Part shown: piece by piece, positions 33,521-41,262 of the stretch
How the letters are laid out: every line of letters begins with the position of its first letter
How positions within the stretch are numbered: the first letter of the stretch is position 1
Assembly (NCBI RefSeq): GCF_002262885.1
Contig: NZ_NKYF01000005.1
Location: 186,001-250,000 of the forward strand
Length of the DNA: 64,000 nt
Direction of reading: 5' to 3'
Source of the DNA: Pseudonocardia sp. MH-G8
GTDB taxonomy: Bacteria; Actinomycetota; Actinomycetes; Mycobacteriales; Pseudonocardiaceae
Position numbers and translations under genes: made by a program
Notes under the pieces: generated by a model
What the model was told of the DNA's origin: nothing
What the model saw: the letters and a program-made list of their open reading frames with translations, nothing else
Database searches by the model: none

Positions 33521-34597
33521 TCACGGCCGCCGGAGGCGGGTGGCGGCGAGGCGCGCGGCGATCCGGTCGGGCAGCGAGCTGTTCTTGTGGCGCAGAGCCG
33601 GTCGCTCCACGAGGTACCACGACGCGGCGGCGGGCAGCACGGTCAGCGCGATCGTCACCGGCACGAAGACGCCCGTCGGCGCGTCGCCCAGCGCCGTGAG
33701 GACCAGGACCTGCTGCAGCGGCCAGTGGTAGACGTAGACGCCGTAGGACAGGTCGGTGCGCATCGACCACGGCCACGGGAAGCACGTGCCCGCCCACAGG
33801 ATCAGGTAGGCCAGCGGCACGGCGCCCAGCACGCGGAAGTCGTCGAACAGCGCGAGGCTCACCAGGAACAGGCCGGCAGCGGCCGCGGCGAGGTCACGCC
33901 GCAACGGGATCCGGGACGCGTACAGGTACGCGGTGGCGCCGAGCAGGAAGACCAGCACCAGGCGGATCACCCGCTCGTCGAGCAGCACCGGGACTCCGGC
34001 CTCCTGCAGCGCGGTGAGCACCAGGAGCACGGCGGCGGCCGCGGGTACCAGCACCGGGCGCGAGCGCAGGAGCCCGAGCGCGCCGAGCACGCCGACCACC
34101 GCGTAGCAGAACGCCTCGAGCGCGAGCGTCCAGAGCGCCCCGTTGAAGCTCACCCCGTGGGGCGTCGCCGCGAGGATGCCGGCGATGTCGTACTGCAGGA
34201 TCAGCAGGCCCGCGTTCTCGAGCACGTACCGCCACGCCGAGGGGGTGCCGGTGACCGCCTGCAGCGGCGACATCCCCTGCAGGAGCGCGGCCACCGGTGC
34301 CGCCACGAACGCGACCACGAGCAGGCAGACCCAGAACCCCGGCATGATCCGCAGGAAGCGGTGCCACGCGAACCGCGGGAACGAGGTGAGGGTGCACCAG
34401 CTGCGGGTGACGAGGAAACCGCTGAGGACGAAGAACCCGTCGAGACCGAAGTCGCCGATGGTCGAGAGGCCGATCCGCGGCTGGTCGCCGGTGTGGTTGG
34501 CGATTCCATGACCGACCGCCACGAGCAGCGCGAACGACAACCGCAAGAGGTCGAACGCATTGCGCCGGGGGTCGAAGCGCTCCTGGAGGGCGGCCAT
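33521..34597 (-). CDS. Membrane acyltransferase family 3 (OafA/YrhL-like)
   Basis: 358 residues, about ten membrane segments. The N terminus FDLLRLSFALLVAVGHGIANH carries the conserved Arg/His pair of family 3 acyltransferases, followed by GLDGFFVLSGFLVTRSW. Such proteins O-acylate surface or exopolysaccharide sugars, or antibiotics. It sits next to deoxysugar-type genes, suggesting decoration of a surface glycan. The hairpin at 34668-34708 separates it from the Nramp-like operon upstream. Confidence 0.9.
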   Translation of the reverse strand: MAALQERFDPRRNAFDLLRLSFALLVAVGHGIANHTGDQPRIGLSTIGDFGLDGFFVLSGFLVTRSWCTLTSFPRFAWHRFLRIMPGFWVCLLVVAFVAAPVAALLQGMSPLQAVTGTPSAWRYVLENAGLLILQYDIAGILAATPHGVSFNGALWTLALEAFCYAVVGVLGALGLLRSRPVLVPAAAAVLLVLTALQEAGVPVLLDERVIRLVLVFLLGATAYLYASRIPLRRDLAAAAAGLFLVSLALFDDFRVLGAVPLAYLILWAGTCFPWPWSMRTDLSYGVYVYHWPLQQVLVLTALGDAPTGVFVPVTIALTVLPAAASWYLVERPALRHKNSSLPDRIAARLAATRLRRP

Positions 34598-34667
34598 GGA
34601 TCCTTCCGGTCACGGGAGGCTGTGTGCCTCGCCGTGGCCAGCATGCGACCTGGTCGCTTAACCCATG

Positions 34668-34708
34668 CTGAGAGAGCACCCTCCCGTGGTGGGAGAGTGC
34701 TCTCTCAG
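34668..34708. terminator. Strong stem-loop, probable terminator of the Nramp-like operon
   Basis: CTGAGAGAGCACCCTCCC, GTGGT, GGGAGAGTGCTCTCTCAG: an 18-bp stem with one mismatch and a 5-nt loop. It starts 16 bp beyond the stop of the 35-residue microprotein (minus strand) and lies upstream of the acyltransferase. No T-run follows on either strand. Confidence 0.75.
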
Positions 34709-34724
34709 TTCGCTCCTCGTGCGA

Positions 34725-34832
34725 TCAGGCGATGATCCCGGTCGCCCACATCAGGGCGAGCAGCACCATCCAGATCGCCAGCGCGACGAGCACGCGCAGC
34801 CACAACCGTTTGAGCAACAGATCATCCGCCAC
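34725..34832 (-). CDS. 35-residue single-pass membrane microprotein coupled to the Nramp-like gene
   Basis: GTG 34832 opens inside the last codons of the Nramp-like gene (11-nt overlap) and encodes MADDLLLKRLWLRVLVALAI followed by WMVLLALMWATGIIA, then TGA. An acidic/basic N terminus of 13 residues precedes one uninterrupted hydrophobic helix. Codon positions, the overlap with the transporter and the terminator 16 bp downstream all support a real gene. It is probably a small accessory subunit of the transporter (inference). No family recognised. Confidence 0.65.
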   Translation of the reverse strand: MADDLLLKRLWLRVLVALAIWMVLLALMWATGIIA

Positions 34833-36264
34833 TGAGGTTGTCGAGGACGAGCATGACCGACAGGAAGCCGAAGAAGAGGAACGAGACGGCCAGCACGGCC
34901 AGTCGCACCCCGCTGACCTGGATCTCCTTCGGCAGCGCCTTCCTGTTCAGCCACGCCAGCAGGCCGGAGTAGAAGAACATCTGCACGCCCGCGATCGACG
35001 ACGCGATGACCACGAGCAGGAACGGCTGGTCGACGCCCGCGAGGAGGATCAGCGAGCCCACGAGGATCATGATCCAGACGGTGATGACGTAGATCCGGCT
35101 CTCGGTCCAGGTCGTGCTGTCCTTGAGCGCGTTGACCTTGAACTGGTCGGCGATCAGCCGGCTGGTGTAGTCGAGGATCCCGAGGTTGGTCGAGAAGAGC
35201 GCGACCGTCGCGGCGATCCAGAAGGCGGTGCCGAACCACGGGGCCACGGTCTGCTGGAGGGTCTGCCCCTCGAGGAACAGGAACTCGAGGTCCTGCGCCT
35301 GCACCCCGCGCGGCAGCGTGGAGTACGCGAGCACCGACAGGACGATGAGCGACAGGACGCCGACGAGGAAGAAGGTGATGAACTGTTCCCAGTTCGCGAC
35401 CTTCCACCACCCGCGCCAGCGCCGCATGTTCTCGTCGTTGACCGGGAACATGTACCCGAGTGAGGGCCGCGCCTCCTCGTGTCCCGTGATCGGCGAGACG
35501 ATCTTGGGCATGTGGGCGCCCATGCCCATGCCCTTGTCCCGGATGTAGTTGCTCTGCACCAGGTTGTTCGCGCCGCCCGCGCCGGCGAAGGCGAGCGCAC
35601 CCAGGAGCAGCGGGATGCTGAGATCCGGGTGTCCGAGCGGGAAGGTGGCCTGGCCGATGCCCTCGCTGACGAGTGCACCCCAGGCCTCGCCCGTGGTCGC
35701 CACGGGGATCGCGACGACGATGATGATCATGATGATCGCCACCAGCACGAACTGGATCTTCTCGACGGCCTGGTAGACGACCGGCGACAGCGTGAGGGTG
35801 ATGCCGATCGCGATCAGTGCCGCGATCGTGATCGGGACGATCGGCGCGTTCTCGCCCAGGTCGAGGACGAACGTCGCGGTCGTGGCCGCGCCGGTGGCCC
35901 AGCCGGGCCAGAAGTTCTGGCAGAGCGCGAAGATGATGAACAGCCACCACCACGGCTTCCAGAGCCGGGTGAAGCCCGTGATCGCGGACTCCCCGGTGGC
36001 GAGCGTGTAGCGCTCGATCTCCATGTTGAGGAAGAACTGGATGCCGAACCCGACGAGCGCGGCCCAGATGAAGACGAAACCGATCTGGGACGTGATGTAG
36101 GGCCAGAGGATCGTCTCCCCGGACCCGATGGCCGTGGCGAGGATGATGACGCTCGCCCCGGAGATCTTGCGCAGCGACACCGGTTCCGGGAGATCCCGGA
36201 AATCGACCGGCGGCAGGTACTTGCTCGGGAGCGTGATCTGGTTCTGTGCGGGCTCGGGGCCCAT
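34822..36264 (-). CDS. Nramp-related transporter with altered substrate motif
   Basis: 480 residues, eleven or twelve membrane segments in a LeuT/Nramp-like order. The canonical Nramp helix-1 motif DPGN is replaced by GSGETI (47-52, in ILATAIGSGETILWPY). The helix-6 region reads GAGGANNLVQSNYIRDKG rather than the MPH-containing motif of manganese transporters. Together these suggest a non-canonical clade with a different or non-metal substrate. ATG 36264 has AAGGAGG at good spacing; the upstream in-frame ATG at 36327 is less likely. Promoter and operator at 36327-36383; followed by a 35-residue membrane protein. Confidence 0.85.
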   Translation of the reverse strand: MGPEPAQNQITLPSKYLPPVDFRDLPEPVSLRKISGASVIILATAIGSGETILWPYITSQIGFVFIWAALVGFGIQFFLNMEIERYTLATGESAITGFTRLWKPWWWLFIIFALCQNFWPGWATGAATTATFVLDLGENAPIVPITIAALIAIGITLTLSPVVYQAVEKIQFVLVAIIMIIIVVAIPVATTGEAWGALVSEGIGQATFPLGHPDLSIPLLLGALAFAGAGGANNLVQSNYIRDKGMGMGAHMPKIVSPITGHEEARPSLGYMFPVNDENMRRWRGWWKVANWEQFITFFLVGVLSLIVLSVLAYSTLPRGVQAQDLEFLFLEGQTLQQTVAPWFGTAFWIAATVALFSTNLGILDYTSRLIADQFKVNALKDSTTWTESRIYVITVWIMILVGSLILLAGVDQPFLLVVIASSIAGVQMFFYSGLLAWLNRKALPKEIQVSGVRLAVLAVSFLFFGFLSVMLVLDNLSGG

Positions 36265-36326
36265 CGGCGCCTCCTTGCGCGTCAAGGTGGCCGATGTCCG
36301 CACCACCGTGTACAGGACCGCCCGCA

Positions 36327-36383
36327 CTCACCCGGGTGGGTGAGCGGTCGCTAGATCGCAACAGTGGGCGTGGGCGCTGTCAA
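36327..36383 (-). promoter_or_regulatory. Promoter and inverted-repeat operator of the Nramp-like operon
   Basis: On the minus strand TTGACA (36383-36378), 17 bp, TGCGAT (36360-36355), so transcription would start near 36348. Just downstream lies CTCACCC-N4-GGGTGAG (36327-36344), a perfect 7-bp inverted repeat covering the expected start region. TGTCA-N5-TGACA (36378-36392) overlaps the -35 box. These are positioned as repressor sites; the regulator is not identified. Confidence 0.6.
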
Positions 36384-36435
36384 GCTCTGACACCGTTCCG
36401 GTATCCACCTGTGCCCACCGTGCAGGATTCGACGT

Positions 36436-37224
36436 GTGGCCCACCTGCGATGCGACTTCTTCTCCGACGTCCTCGGCCTGAGCACCTCGATGACCGTGCT
36501 CCTGCCCCAGCGCACCAGCACCCAGATCGGGATGGCGGGCGGCGGCGACGGCCCACCTCCCGTGTTGTACCTGCTGCACGGGCTCAGCGACGACGACACG
36601 ACCTGGCTGCGGCGCACCTCGATCGAGCGCTACGCCGCCGCGCTCGGGCTCGCGGTGGTGATGCCGCAGGTGCACCGCAGCTTCTACGCCGACCAGGCCG
36701 CGGGCGGGCGGTACTGGACCTTCCTGTCCGAGGAGCTGCCCGAGATCGTCGGCGCCTTCTTCCGGGTGTCCGACCGGCGCGAGGACACCTTCGTGGCCGG
36801 CCTGTCGATGGGCGGGTACGGCGCCCTGCGCTGGGCGTTGCGGGCGCCGGAGCGCTTCGCCGCGGCGGCGAGCCTCTCCGGAGCGCTCGACGTGACCGCG
36901 CGCCTTCGCCCTCGCCCGGAGGACCCGCACCTGTTCGCGCGCGTGTTCGGCGACGAGGAGGTCGCCGGGAGCCCGCACGACCTGCACGCGCTGCTCGAGC
37001 ACTCCGACGCCGGGGTGCTGCCGGGCCTGTACCTGTGCTGCGGCACGGAGGACCCGCTGCTCGGGGAGAACGAGGCGTTCCGCGACGCGTGCCGGGCCGC
37101 GGGAGTGCCGCTGCGCGCCGAGTTCTCGCCCGGCGAGCACGAGTGGGGCTACTGGGACGCCCGCATCCAGGACGTGCTCGCCTGGCTCCCGCTGCGCCCG
37201 GGGGCGGGGCCCTCAGAGGTCTAG
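36436..37224 (+). CDS. Esterase of the S-formylglutathione hydrolase / antigen-85-like family
   Basis: 262 residues, alpha/beta-hydrolase. The oxyanion-hole turn is VLYLLHGLSDDDTTWLRRT, the nucleophile elbow is AGLSMGGYGAL, the catalytic Asp is in CCGTEDPLLGEN and the His in SPGEHEWGYWD. No secretion signal, so cytosolic. GTG 36436 is the start. Converges with the reductase gene, the 3' ends overlapping by 12 nt. Substrate unknown. Confidence 0.9.
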   Translation: MAHLRCDFFSDVLGLSTSMTVLLPQRTSTQIGMAGGGDGPPPVLYLLHGLSDDDTTWLRRTSIERYAAALGLAVVMPQVHRSFYADQAAGGRYWTFLSEELPEIVGAFFRVSDRREDTFVAGLSMGGYGALRWALRAPERFAAAASLSGALDVTARLRPRPEDPHLFARVFGDEEVAGSPHDLHALLEHSDAGVLPGLYLCCGTEDPLLGENEAFRDACRAAGVPLRAEFSPGEHEWGYWDARIQDVLAWLPLRPGAGPSEV

Positions 37225-38163
37225 CACCAGTTTGGGGCCGGCTGCGCGGGAGACGCAGGGGAACATCGTGTCGTGCGCCGCGCGCTCCTCCTCGGTGAGC
37301 AGCGAGTCGCGGTGGTCCACCACGCCGGAGAGCACGGCGGTCTCGCAGGTGCCGCAGGTGCCCTCCCGGCACGACGACAGCAGCGCGACGCCGGACTCCT
37401 CCAGGACGTCGAGGACCGCGCGGTCCGGCGGCACGGTCACCGTCGCGCCCGACTGCGCCAGCTCGACCTCGAACGCCCCTGCCAGTACCGGCGCGCCCAC
37501 CTCCTTCGGCGCGAACCGCTCGACGTGCAGGGTGCCCGGCGGCCACCCGGCGCACCGCTGCTCCACGGCGTCCAGCAGCGGCGTCGGCCCGCAGCAGTAG
37601 ACGAGGGTGCCCGGAGCCGCCGCGGCGAGCATCGCGTCGAGGTCGAGCAGGCCGTGCTCGTCCTGCGGGCGCAGCTGGACCCGCTCGCCGTGCGCGGCGC
37701 GCAGCTCGGCGGCGAAGGCCATGGTCGCGGCGCTGCGCCCGCCGTACACCAGCTGCCAGTCCGCCCCGGCGTCGGTGGCGGCGGCGAGCATCGTCGCGAT
37801 CGGGGTGATCCCGACGCCGCCGGCCACGAACAGGTAGCGCGGGGCCGGGACCAGGGCGAAGTGGTTGCGCGGACCGCGGACGGGCACGGTCGTGCCGGGC
37901 AGCAGCTTCTCGTGCACGAACTCCGAGCCGCCGCGTCCGTCCGGCTCGCGCAGCACGGCGATCCGCCACGCGCCGCGGTCGGCGGGGTCGCCGCAGAGCG
38001 AGTACTGGCGGGTCAGCTCGGGGGTGAGCACGAGGTCGACGTGCGCACCGGGCTCCCACGGCGGCAGCGCCGCGCCGGCCGGATCGCGCAGCACGAGAGT
38101 CACCACGCCCTCGGCGGCGTCGGTGCGTCCGGCGACGACGAGCTCGCGCAGCTCCTCGGTCAT
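37213..38163 (-). CDS. Phthalate/vanillate-type oxygenase reductase (FMN, NAD, [2Fe-2S])
   Basis: 316 residues with the three-domain order of class IA reductases: FMN domain with RQYSLCGDP, NAD domain with LFVAGGVGITPIATML and YCCGPTPLLDAV, and a C-terminal plant-type ferredoxin domain SCREGTCGTCETAVLSG ... MFPC holding the four Fe-S cysteines. It passes electrons to the Rieske oxygenase encoded two genes upstream. ATG 38163 overlaps the stop of the 63-residue gene (ATGA). Confidence 0.94.
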   Translation of the reverse strand: MTEELRELVVAGRTDAAEGVVTLVLRDPAGAALPPWEPGAHVDLVLTPELTRQYSLCGDPADRGAWRIAVLREPDGRGGSEFVHEKLLPGTTVPVRGPRNHFALVPAPRYLFVAGGVGITPIATMLAAATDAGADWQLVYGGRSAATMAFAAELRAAHGERVQLRPQDEHGLLDLDAMLAAAAPGTLVYCCGPTPLLDAVEQRCAGWPPGTLHVERFAPKEVGAPVLAGAFEVELAQSGATVTVPPDRAVLDVLEESGVALLSSCREGTCGTCETAVLSGVVDHRDSLLTEEERAAHDTMFPCVSRAAGPKLVLDL

Positions 38164-38351
38164 CGCGACGCCCCGGCCATGGCCGGCTCCGGATGCGGGG
38201 CCGGAACGGGCGCGCCGTGCCCGACGGGGTGCGCCAGCAGCCACTCCCACATCTCGACGGGTCCGTCGGCGACGTGCGCGGCGCCGCAGTGGCAGGTGCC
38301 GCGCAGGCGGTCGCTGCCGGGCACCCAGTCCACCCGCAGGACGCCGGTCAC
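38160..38351 (-). CDS. 63-residue protein between oxygenase and reductase genes
   Basis: Starts with GTG 38351 overlapping the Rieske oxygenase stop (GTGA) and ends with TGA overlapping the reductase ATG, so it is coupled at both ends. The sequence begins VTGVLRVDWVPGSDRLRGTCHCGAAHVADGPVEMWEWLLAHPVG; C-x-C followed by H (CHCGAAH) looks like a small metal- or cluster-binding motif, and the C terminus is Pro/Ala-rich. Probably an accessory factor of the oxygenase. No family recognised. Confidence 0.75.
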   Translation of the reverse strand: MTGVLRVDWVPGSDRLRGTCHCGAAHVADGPVEMWEWLLAHPVGHGAPVPAPHPEPAMAGASR

Positions 38352-39400
38352 GTGCCCGCCCCGGCCGGCGCGGCCGCGACGAGTGCCGCGAGCATCCGGC
38401 GGGCCGCGAGCCCACCGGTGTCGATGTTGATCGAGAGCTCCTGGTAGCCCGCGGGCTCGGTGGCGATCACCTGTTCCAGCACGTCGAGCGCCTCGACGTC
38501 CTGCAGGACGACGGTGCGGTTCTGCTCGGCCAGGAAGTCCGAGACCTCCTGGTCGTCGCGGGCGAAGTCGCGGGCGACGGCCCAGAAGTCGTGCGTGGAG
38601 TGCTCGGTCTCGGGGGTGATCGCGTAGACGACCTCGACGTGGAAGGCGTCCGGGTCGCCGCCGTCGGGGTGCGGCACGCTCCCGACCGGCGCGATCCGCG
38701 AGTGGAGCGTGTAGAGGCACGGCGGCGTGTACTCGATGTCCTGCCACCGGGAGATCCGCCCCGTGAGACCGGTGGACCGGGCGTAGAACGGCGGGCACTC
38801 CGCGTCGTCCATGTGCCGGCTGACGGTGACGACACCGGCCGCCTCGTCCACCTCGGTGCGGATCGGGGTGGAGGCCACCTCCGGCGTGCCGATGTAACCG
38901 CCGTGCAGGTAGGTCTCGTGCGAGAGGTCGAGCAGGTTGTCCACGAGCAGTTCGTAGCGCGCGGCGAGGGGCTCCATCCCACTGACGGTCGTGTAGCCGG
39001 GGGAGTCCAGCCACGGCGCCCGGGGGATGCGCGCCGCGTCGGCGCGGTCCGGATCGCCGATGAAGATCCAGACGAACGAGTCCTGCTCGACGACGGGGTA
39101 GGAGCGCAGGCGGGCGGTGCGCGGCACGCGGGTCTGGCCCGGCACCGCGACGCAACGGCCGTCTGCGGCGTAGGTGAAGCCGTGGTACCCACAGACCACC
39201 TGGTCCTCGACGAGGCGGGTGGGGGCCTGGGAGAGCGGGAACCGGCGGTGCACGCAGCGGTCCGACATGGCCGTCACCTCGCCGGCGGCGGTGCGCCAGA
39301 ACAGGACGGACTCGCCGCAGATGGTGCGCGAGAACAGCTCGTGGGAGATCTCGCGGCCGTAGGCGGCCACGTACCACTGGTTCCGGGGAATGGTGGTCAC
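38348..39400 (-). CDS. Rieske [2Fe-2S] aromatic-ring oxygenase, oxygenase component (VanA-like)
   Basis: 350 residues. The Rieske cluster ligands are C49-x-H51 and C70-x2-H73 (DRCVHRRFPLSQAP ... VVCGYHGFTY). The mononuclear iron site is DNLLDLSHETYLHGG, with the two His ligands and the bridging Asp. The C-terminal half is the substrate domain. O-demethylation or hydroxylation of a (methoxy)aromatic acid is the family role; the actual substrate is unknown. First gene of a three-gene operon, divergent from the MftD-like gene; GTCAGG-N3-CCTGAC lies 18 bp upstream of its start. Confidence 0.93.
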   Translation of the reverse strand: MTTIPRNQWYVAAYGREISHELFSRTICGESVLFWRTAAGEVTAMSDRCVHRRFPLSQAPTRLVEDQVVCGYHGFTYAADGRCVAVPGQTRVPRTARLRSYPVVEQDSFVWIFIGDPDRADAARIPRAPWLDSPGYTTVSGMEPLAARYELLVDNLLDLSHETYLHGGYIGTPEVASTPIRTEVDEAAGVVTVSRHMDDAECPPFYARSTGLTGRISRWQDIEYTPPCLYTLHSRIAPVGSVPHPDGGDPDAFHVEVVYAITPETEHSTHDFWAVARDFARDDQEVSDFLAEQNRTVVLQDVEALDVLEQVIATEPAGYQELSINIDTGGLAARRMLAALVAAAPAGAGT

Positions 39401-39418
39401 CAGGGGCTCCTTCCGTGC

Positions 39419-39433
39419 GTCAGGTTTCCTGAC
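39419..39433. promoter_or_regulatory. Inverted repeat upstream of the Rieske oxygenase operon
   Basis: GTCAGG-TTT-CCTGAC, perfect 6-bp arms, 18 bp before the oxygenase start codon and 126 bp before the divergent MftD-like gene. Position suits a repressor that controls the oxygenase operon. Confidence 0.55.
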
Positions 39434-39558
39434 ATCGTCCGCACGGAGGTGCCGTGACCGAACAGCGTTCCCGGGCGGTGGAAAGAAACCTCACCGCGCG
39501 ACCGCCACGAGGCGCGCGTCACGTGGTCGGGCGGGTCGCGCTGGTTAGTGTGTCGCCC

Positions 39559-40734
39559 ATGGCCAGCACGAGGGAGTGGTTCGAGTCGGTCGCCGAGGCG
39601 CAGCGGCGAGCGCGCAGGCGGCTGCCGAAGTCGGTGTACATGGCGCTGGTGGCGGGTCAGGAGCGCGGGCTCACCCTCACCGACAACGTCGAGGCGTTCG
39701 ACGAGATCGGTTTCCGCCCGCACATCGCGGACCTGCCCGCGCAGCGCCTGCAGGCCACCTCTGTGCTCGGGCAGGACATCGCGTTCCCGGTGGTCATCTC
39801 ACCGACCGGTGTGCAGGCCGTCCACCCGGAAGGCGAGGTGGCCGTGGCCCGCGCCGCCGCCGCAGCGGGCACGGCCATCGGCCTGAGCTCGTTCGCGAGC
39901 AAGCCCGTGGAACAGGTCGTGGCGGCCAACCCGGCCACGTTCTTCCAGATGTACTGGGTCGGCACGCGTGAGCGCATCCTCGCCCGGGCCGAGCGGGCCC
40001 GGACCGCTGGGGCGAAGGCGCTCATCGTCACGCTCGACTGGACCTTCGCGTCCCGGCGCGACTGGGGCAGCCCGATGATCCCCGAGCGGCTCGACCTCAA
40101 GGCGATGCTGCGGTTCGCGCCCGAAGCCGTCGTGCGCCCGCGCTACCTGCTCGACTGGGCCCGCAGCGGCGCGCTGCCCGACCTGACCACGCCGAACCTC
40201 GCCGCCGCGGGCGAGCAGGCACCCACGTTCTTCGGCGCGTACGGCGAGTGGATGCAGACCCCGCTGCCCACCTGGGAGGACATCGCCTGGCTGCGCGAGC
40301 AGTGGGGTGGCCCGTTCGCGGTGAAGGGGATCATGCACCCGGACGACGCGCGCCGCGCCGTCGACGCCGGGGCCACCGCGATCTCGGTGTCCAACCACGG
40401 CGGCAACAACCTCGACGGCACACCCGCTTCGATCCGCGCCCTGCCCGCCGTCGTCGACGCCGTCGGAGATCAGGTGGAGGTGCTGCTCGACGGCGGCGTG
40501 CGCCGCGGCAGCGACGTCGTCAAGGCGCTCGCCCTGGGCGCGCGGGCCGTGCTGATCGGCCGGGCCTACCTGTGGGGCATGGCCGCGAACGGCGAGGCCG
40601 GCGTCACGAACGTGCTGCAGATCCTGCGCAGCGGGATCGACGAGGCCCTGCTGGGCCTGGGCCGAGGATCGATCGGCGACCTGACGCCGGAAGACCTGAT
40701 CGTCCCGGAAGGCTTCACGCGCGCGCAGAAATAA
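39559..40734 (+). CDS. mftD: Pre-mycofactocin synthase (MftD)-type FMN-dependent enzyme, orphan copy
   Basis: 391 residues from ATG 39559. Lactate-dehydrogenase/glycolate-oxidase FMN barrel with the MftD pattern: STREWFESVAEAQRRARRRLPKSVYMALVAG, FPVVISPTGVQAVHPEGEVAVARAAAAAGTAIGLSSFASKPVE, the active-site SVSNHGGNNLDGTPASIRALPAV and VEVLLDGGVRRGSDVVKALALGARAVLIGRAYLWGMAANG. In mycofactocin biosynthesis MftD oxidatively deaminates the AHDP intermediate. None of mftA, B, C, E or F is present here, so it is a stand-alone paralogue, possibly a 2-hydroxy acid oxidase. A hairpin element follows 9 bp after the stop. Confidence 0.88.
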   Translation: MASTREWFESVAEAQRRARRRLPKSVYMALVAGQERGLTLTDNVEAFDEIGFRPHIADLPAQRLQATSVLGQDIAFPVVISPTGVQAVHPEGEVAVARAAAAAGTAIGLSSFASKPVEQVVAANPATFFQMYWVGTRERILARAERARTAGAKALIVTLDWTFASRRDWGSPMIPERLDLKAMLRFAPEAVVRPRYLLDWARSGALPDLTTPNLAAAGEQAPTFFGAYGEWMQTPLPTWEDIAWLREQWGGPFAVKGIMHPDDARRAVDAGATAISVSNHGGNNLDGTPASIRALPAVVDAVGDQVEVLLDGGVRRGSDVVKALALGARAVLIGRAYLWGMAANGEAGVTNVLQILRSGIDEALLGLGRGSIGDLTPEDLIVPEGFTRAQK

Positions 40735-40742
40735 CCGAACCC

Positions 40743-40804
40743 CACCTTGGAGCCATGCTGCTGATTTTTCGCGCTCAGAACAGCAGTACGGCTCCAAGGT
40801 GCGG
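40743..40804. repeat. Dispersed hairpin element copy C, complete; probable terminator of mftD
   Basis: CACCTTGGAGCC (40743-40754) and GGCTCCAAGGTG (40790-40801) are perfect 12-bp inverted arms around a 35-nt centre that itself pairs CTGCTG with CAGCAG. This is the best-preserved copy of the element also present at 28202-28257 and, as one arm, at 22054-22068. It begins 9 bp after the mftD stop. Confidence 0.82.
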
Positions 40805-40861
40805 GTGGGGGGTGCGCTTAAGCTCGCAGCCGGGCGCGGCGCGGGGGAGGTGCGGTCGGTG

Positions 40862-41248
40862 ATGCAGATCGGTGAGGTTGCGGCGCGGGTCGGGCTCTCG
40901 CTGCGCACGATCCGCCATTGGGACGAGATGGGCCTCGTCGTCCCGTCCGAGCGCTCCACCGGCGGTTTCCGGCTCTACACCGAGGCCGACATCGAGCGGC
41001 TCGCGCTGGTCAAGACGCTCAAGCCGCTCGACTTCAGCCTGGAGCAGATGCGCGACCTGCTGGACACGATCGACGGGCTGGAGTCCGACACCGGATCCGA
41101 CGCCGAGCGCAGCAGCGAGCTGCACGGGCGGCTGGCGATGTACCGCGCCGCCACCGACAGCCGCATCGAGGCCCTGCGCGCTCACGTGCAGGGGCTGGAG
41201 ATGCTCTCCCGCGAGCTGCGACGGCTCGCCAACGGACGCAGTCGCTGA
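40862..41248 (+). CDS. MerR-family transcriptional regulator
   Basis: 128 residues. The winged HTH is explicit: MQIGEVAARVGLSLRTIRHWDEMGLVVPSERSTGGFRLYTEADIERL (1-47), then the dimerisation helix EQMRDLLDTIDGL and a polar C terminus with no Cys cluster, so the effector is unlikely to be a metal. ATG 40862 was chosen; GTG 40859 is adjacent. It converges with the aminotransferase gene. Target not evident. Confidence 0.92.
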   Translation: MQIGEVAARVGLSLRTIRHWDEMGLVVPSERSTGGFRLYTEADIERLALVKTLKPLDFSLEQMRDLLDTIDGLESDTGSDAERSSELHGRLAMYRAATDSRIEALRAHVQGLEMLSRELRRLANGRSR

Positions 41249-41262
41249 TCGGGGATGCCCGA

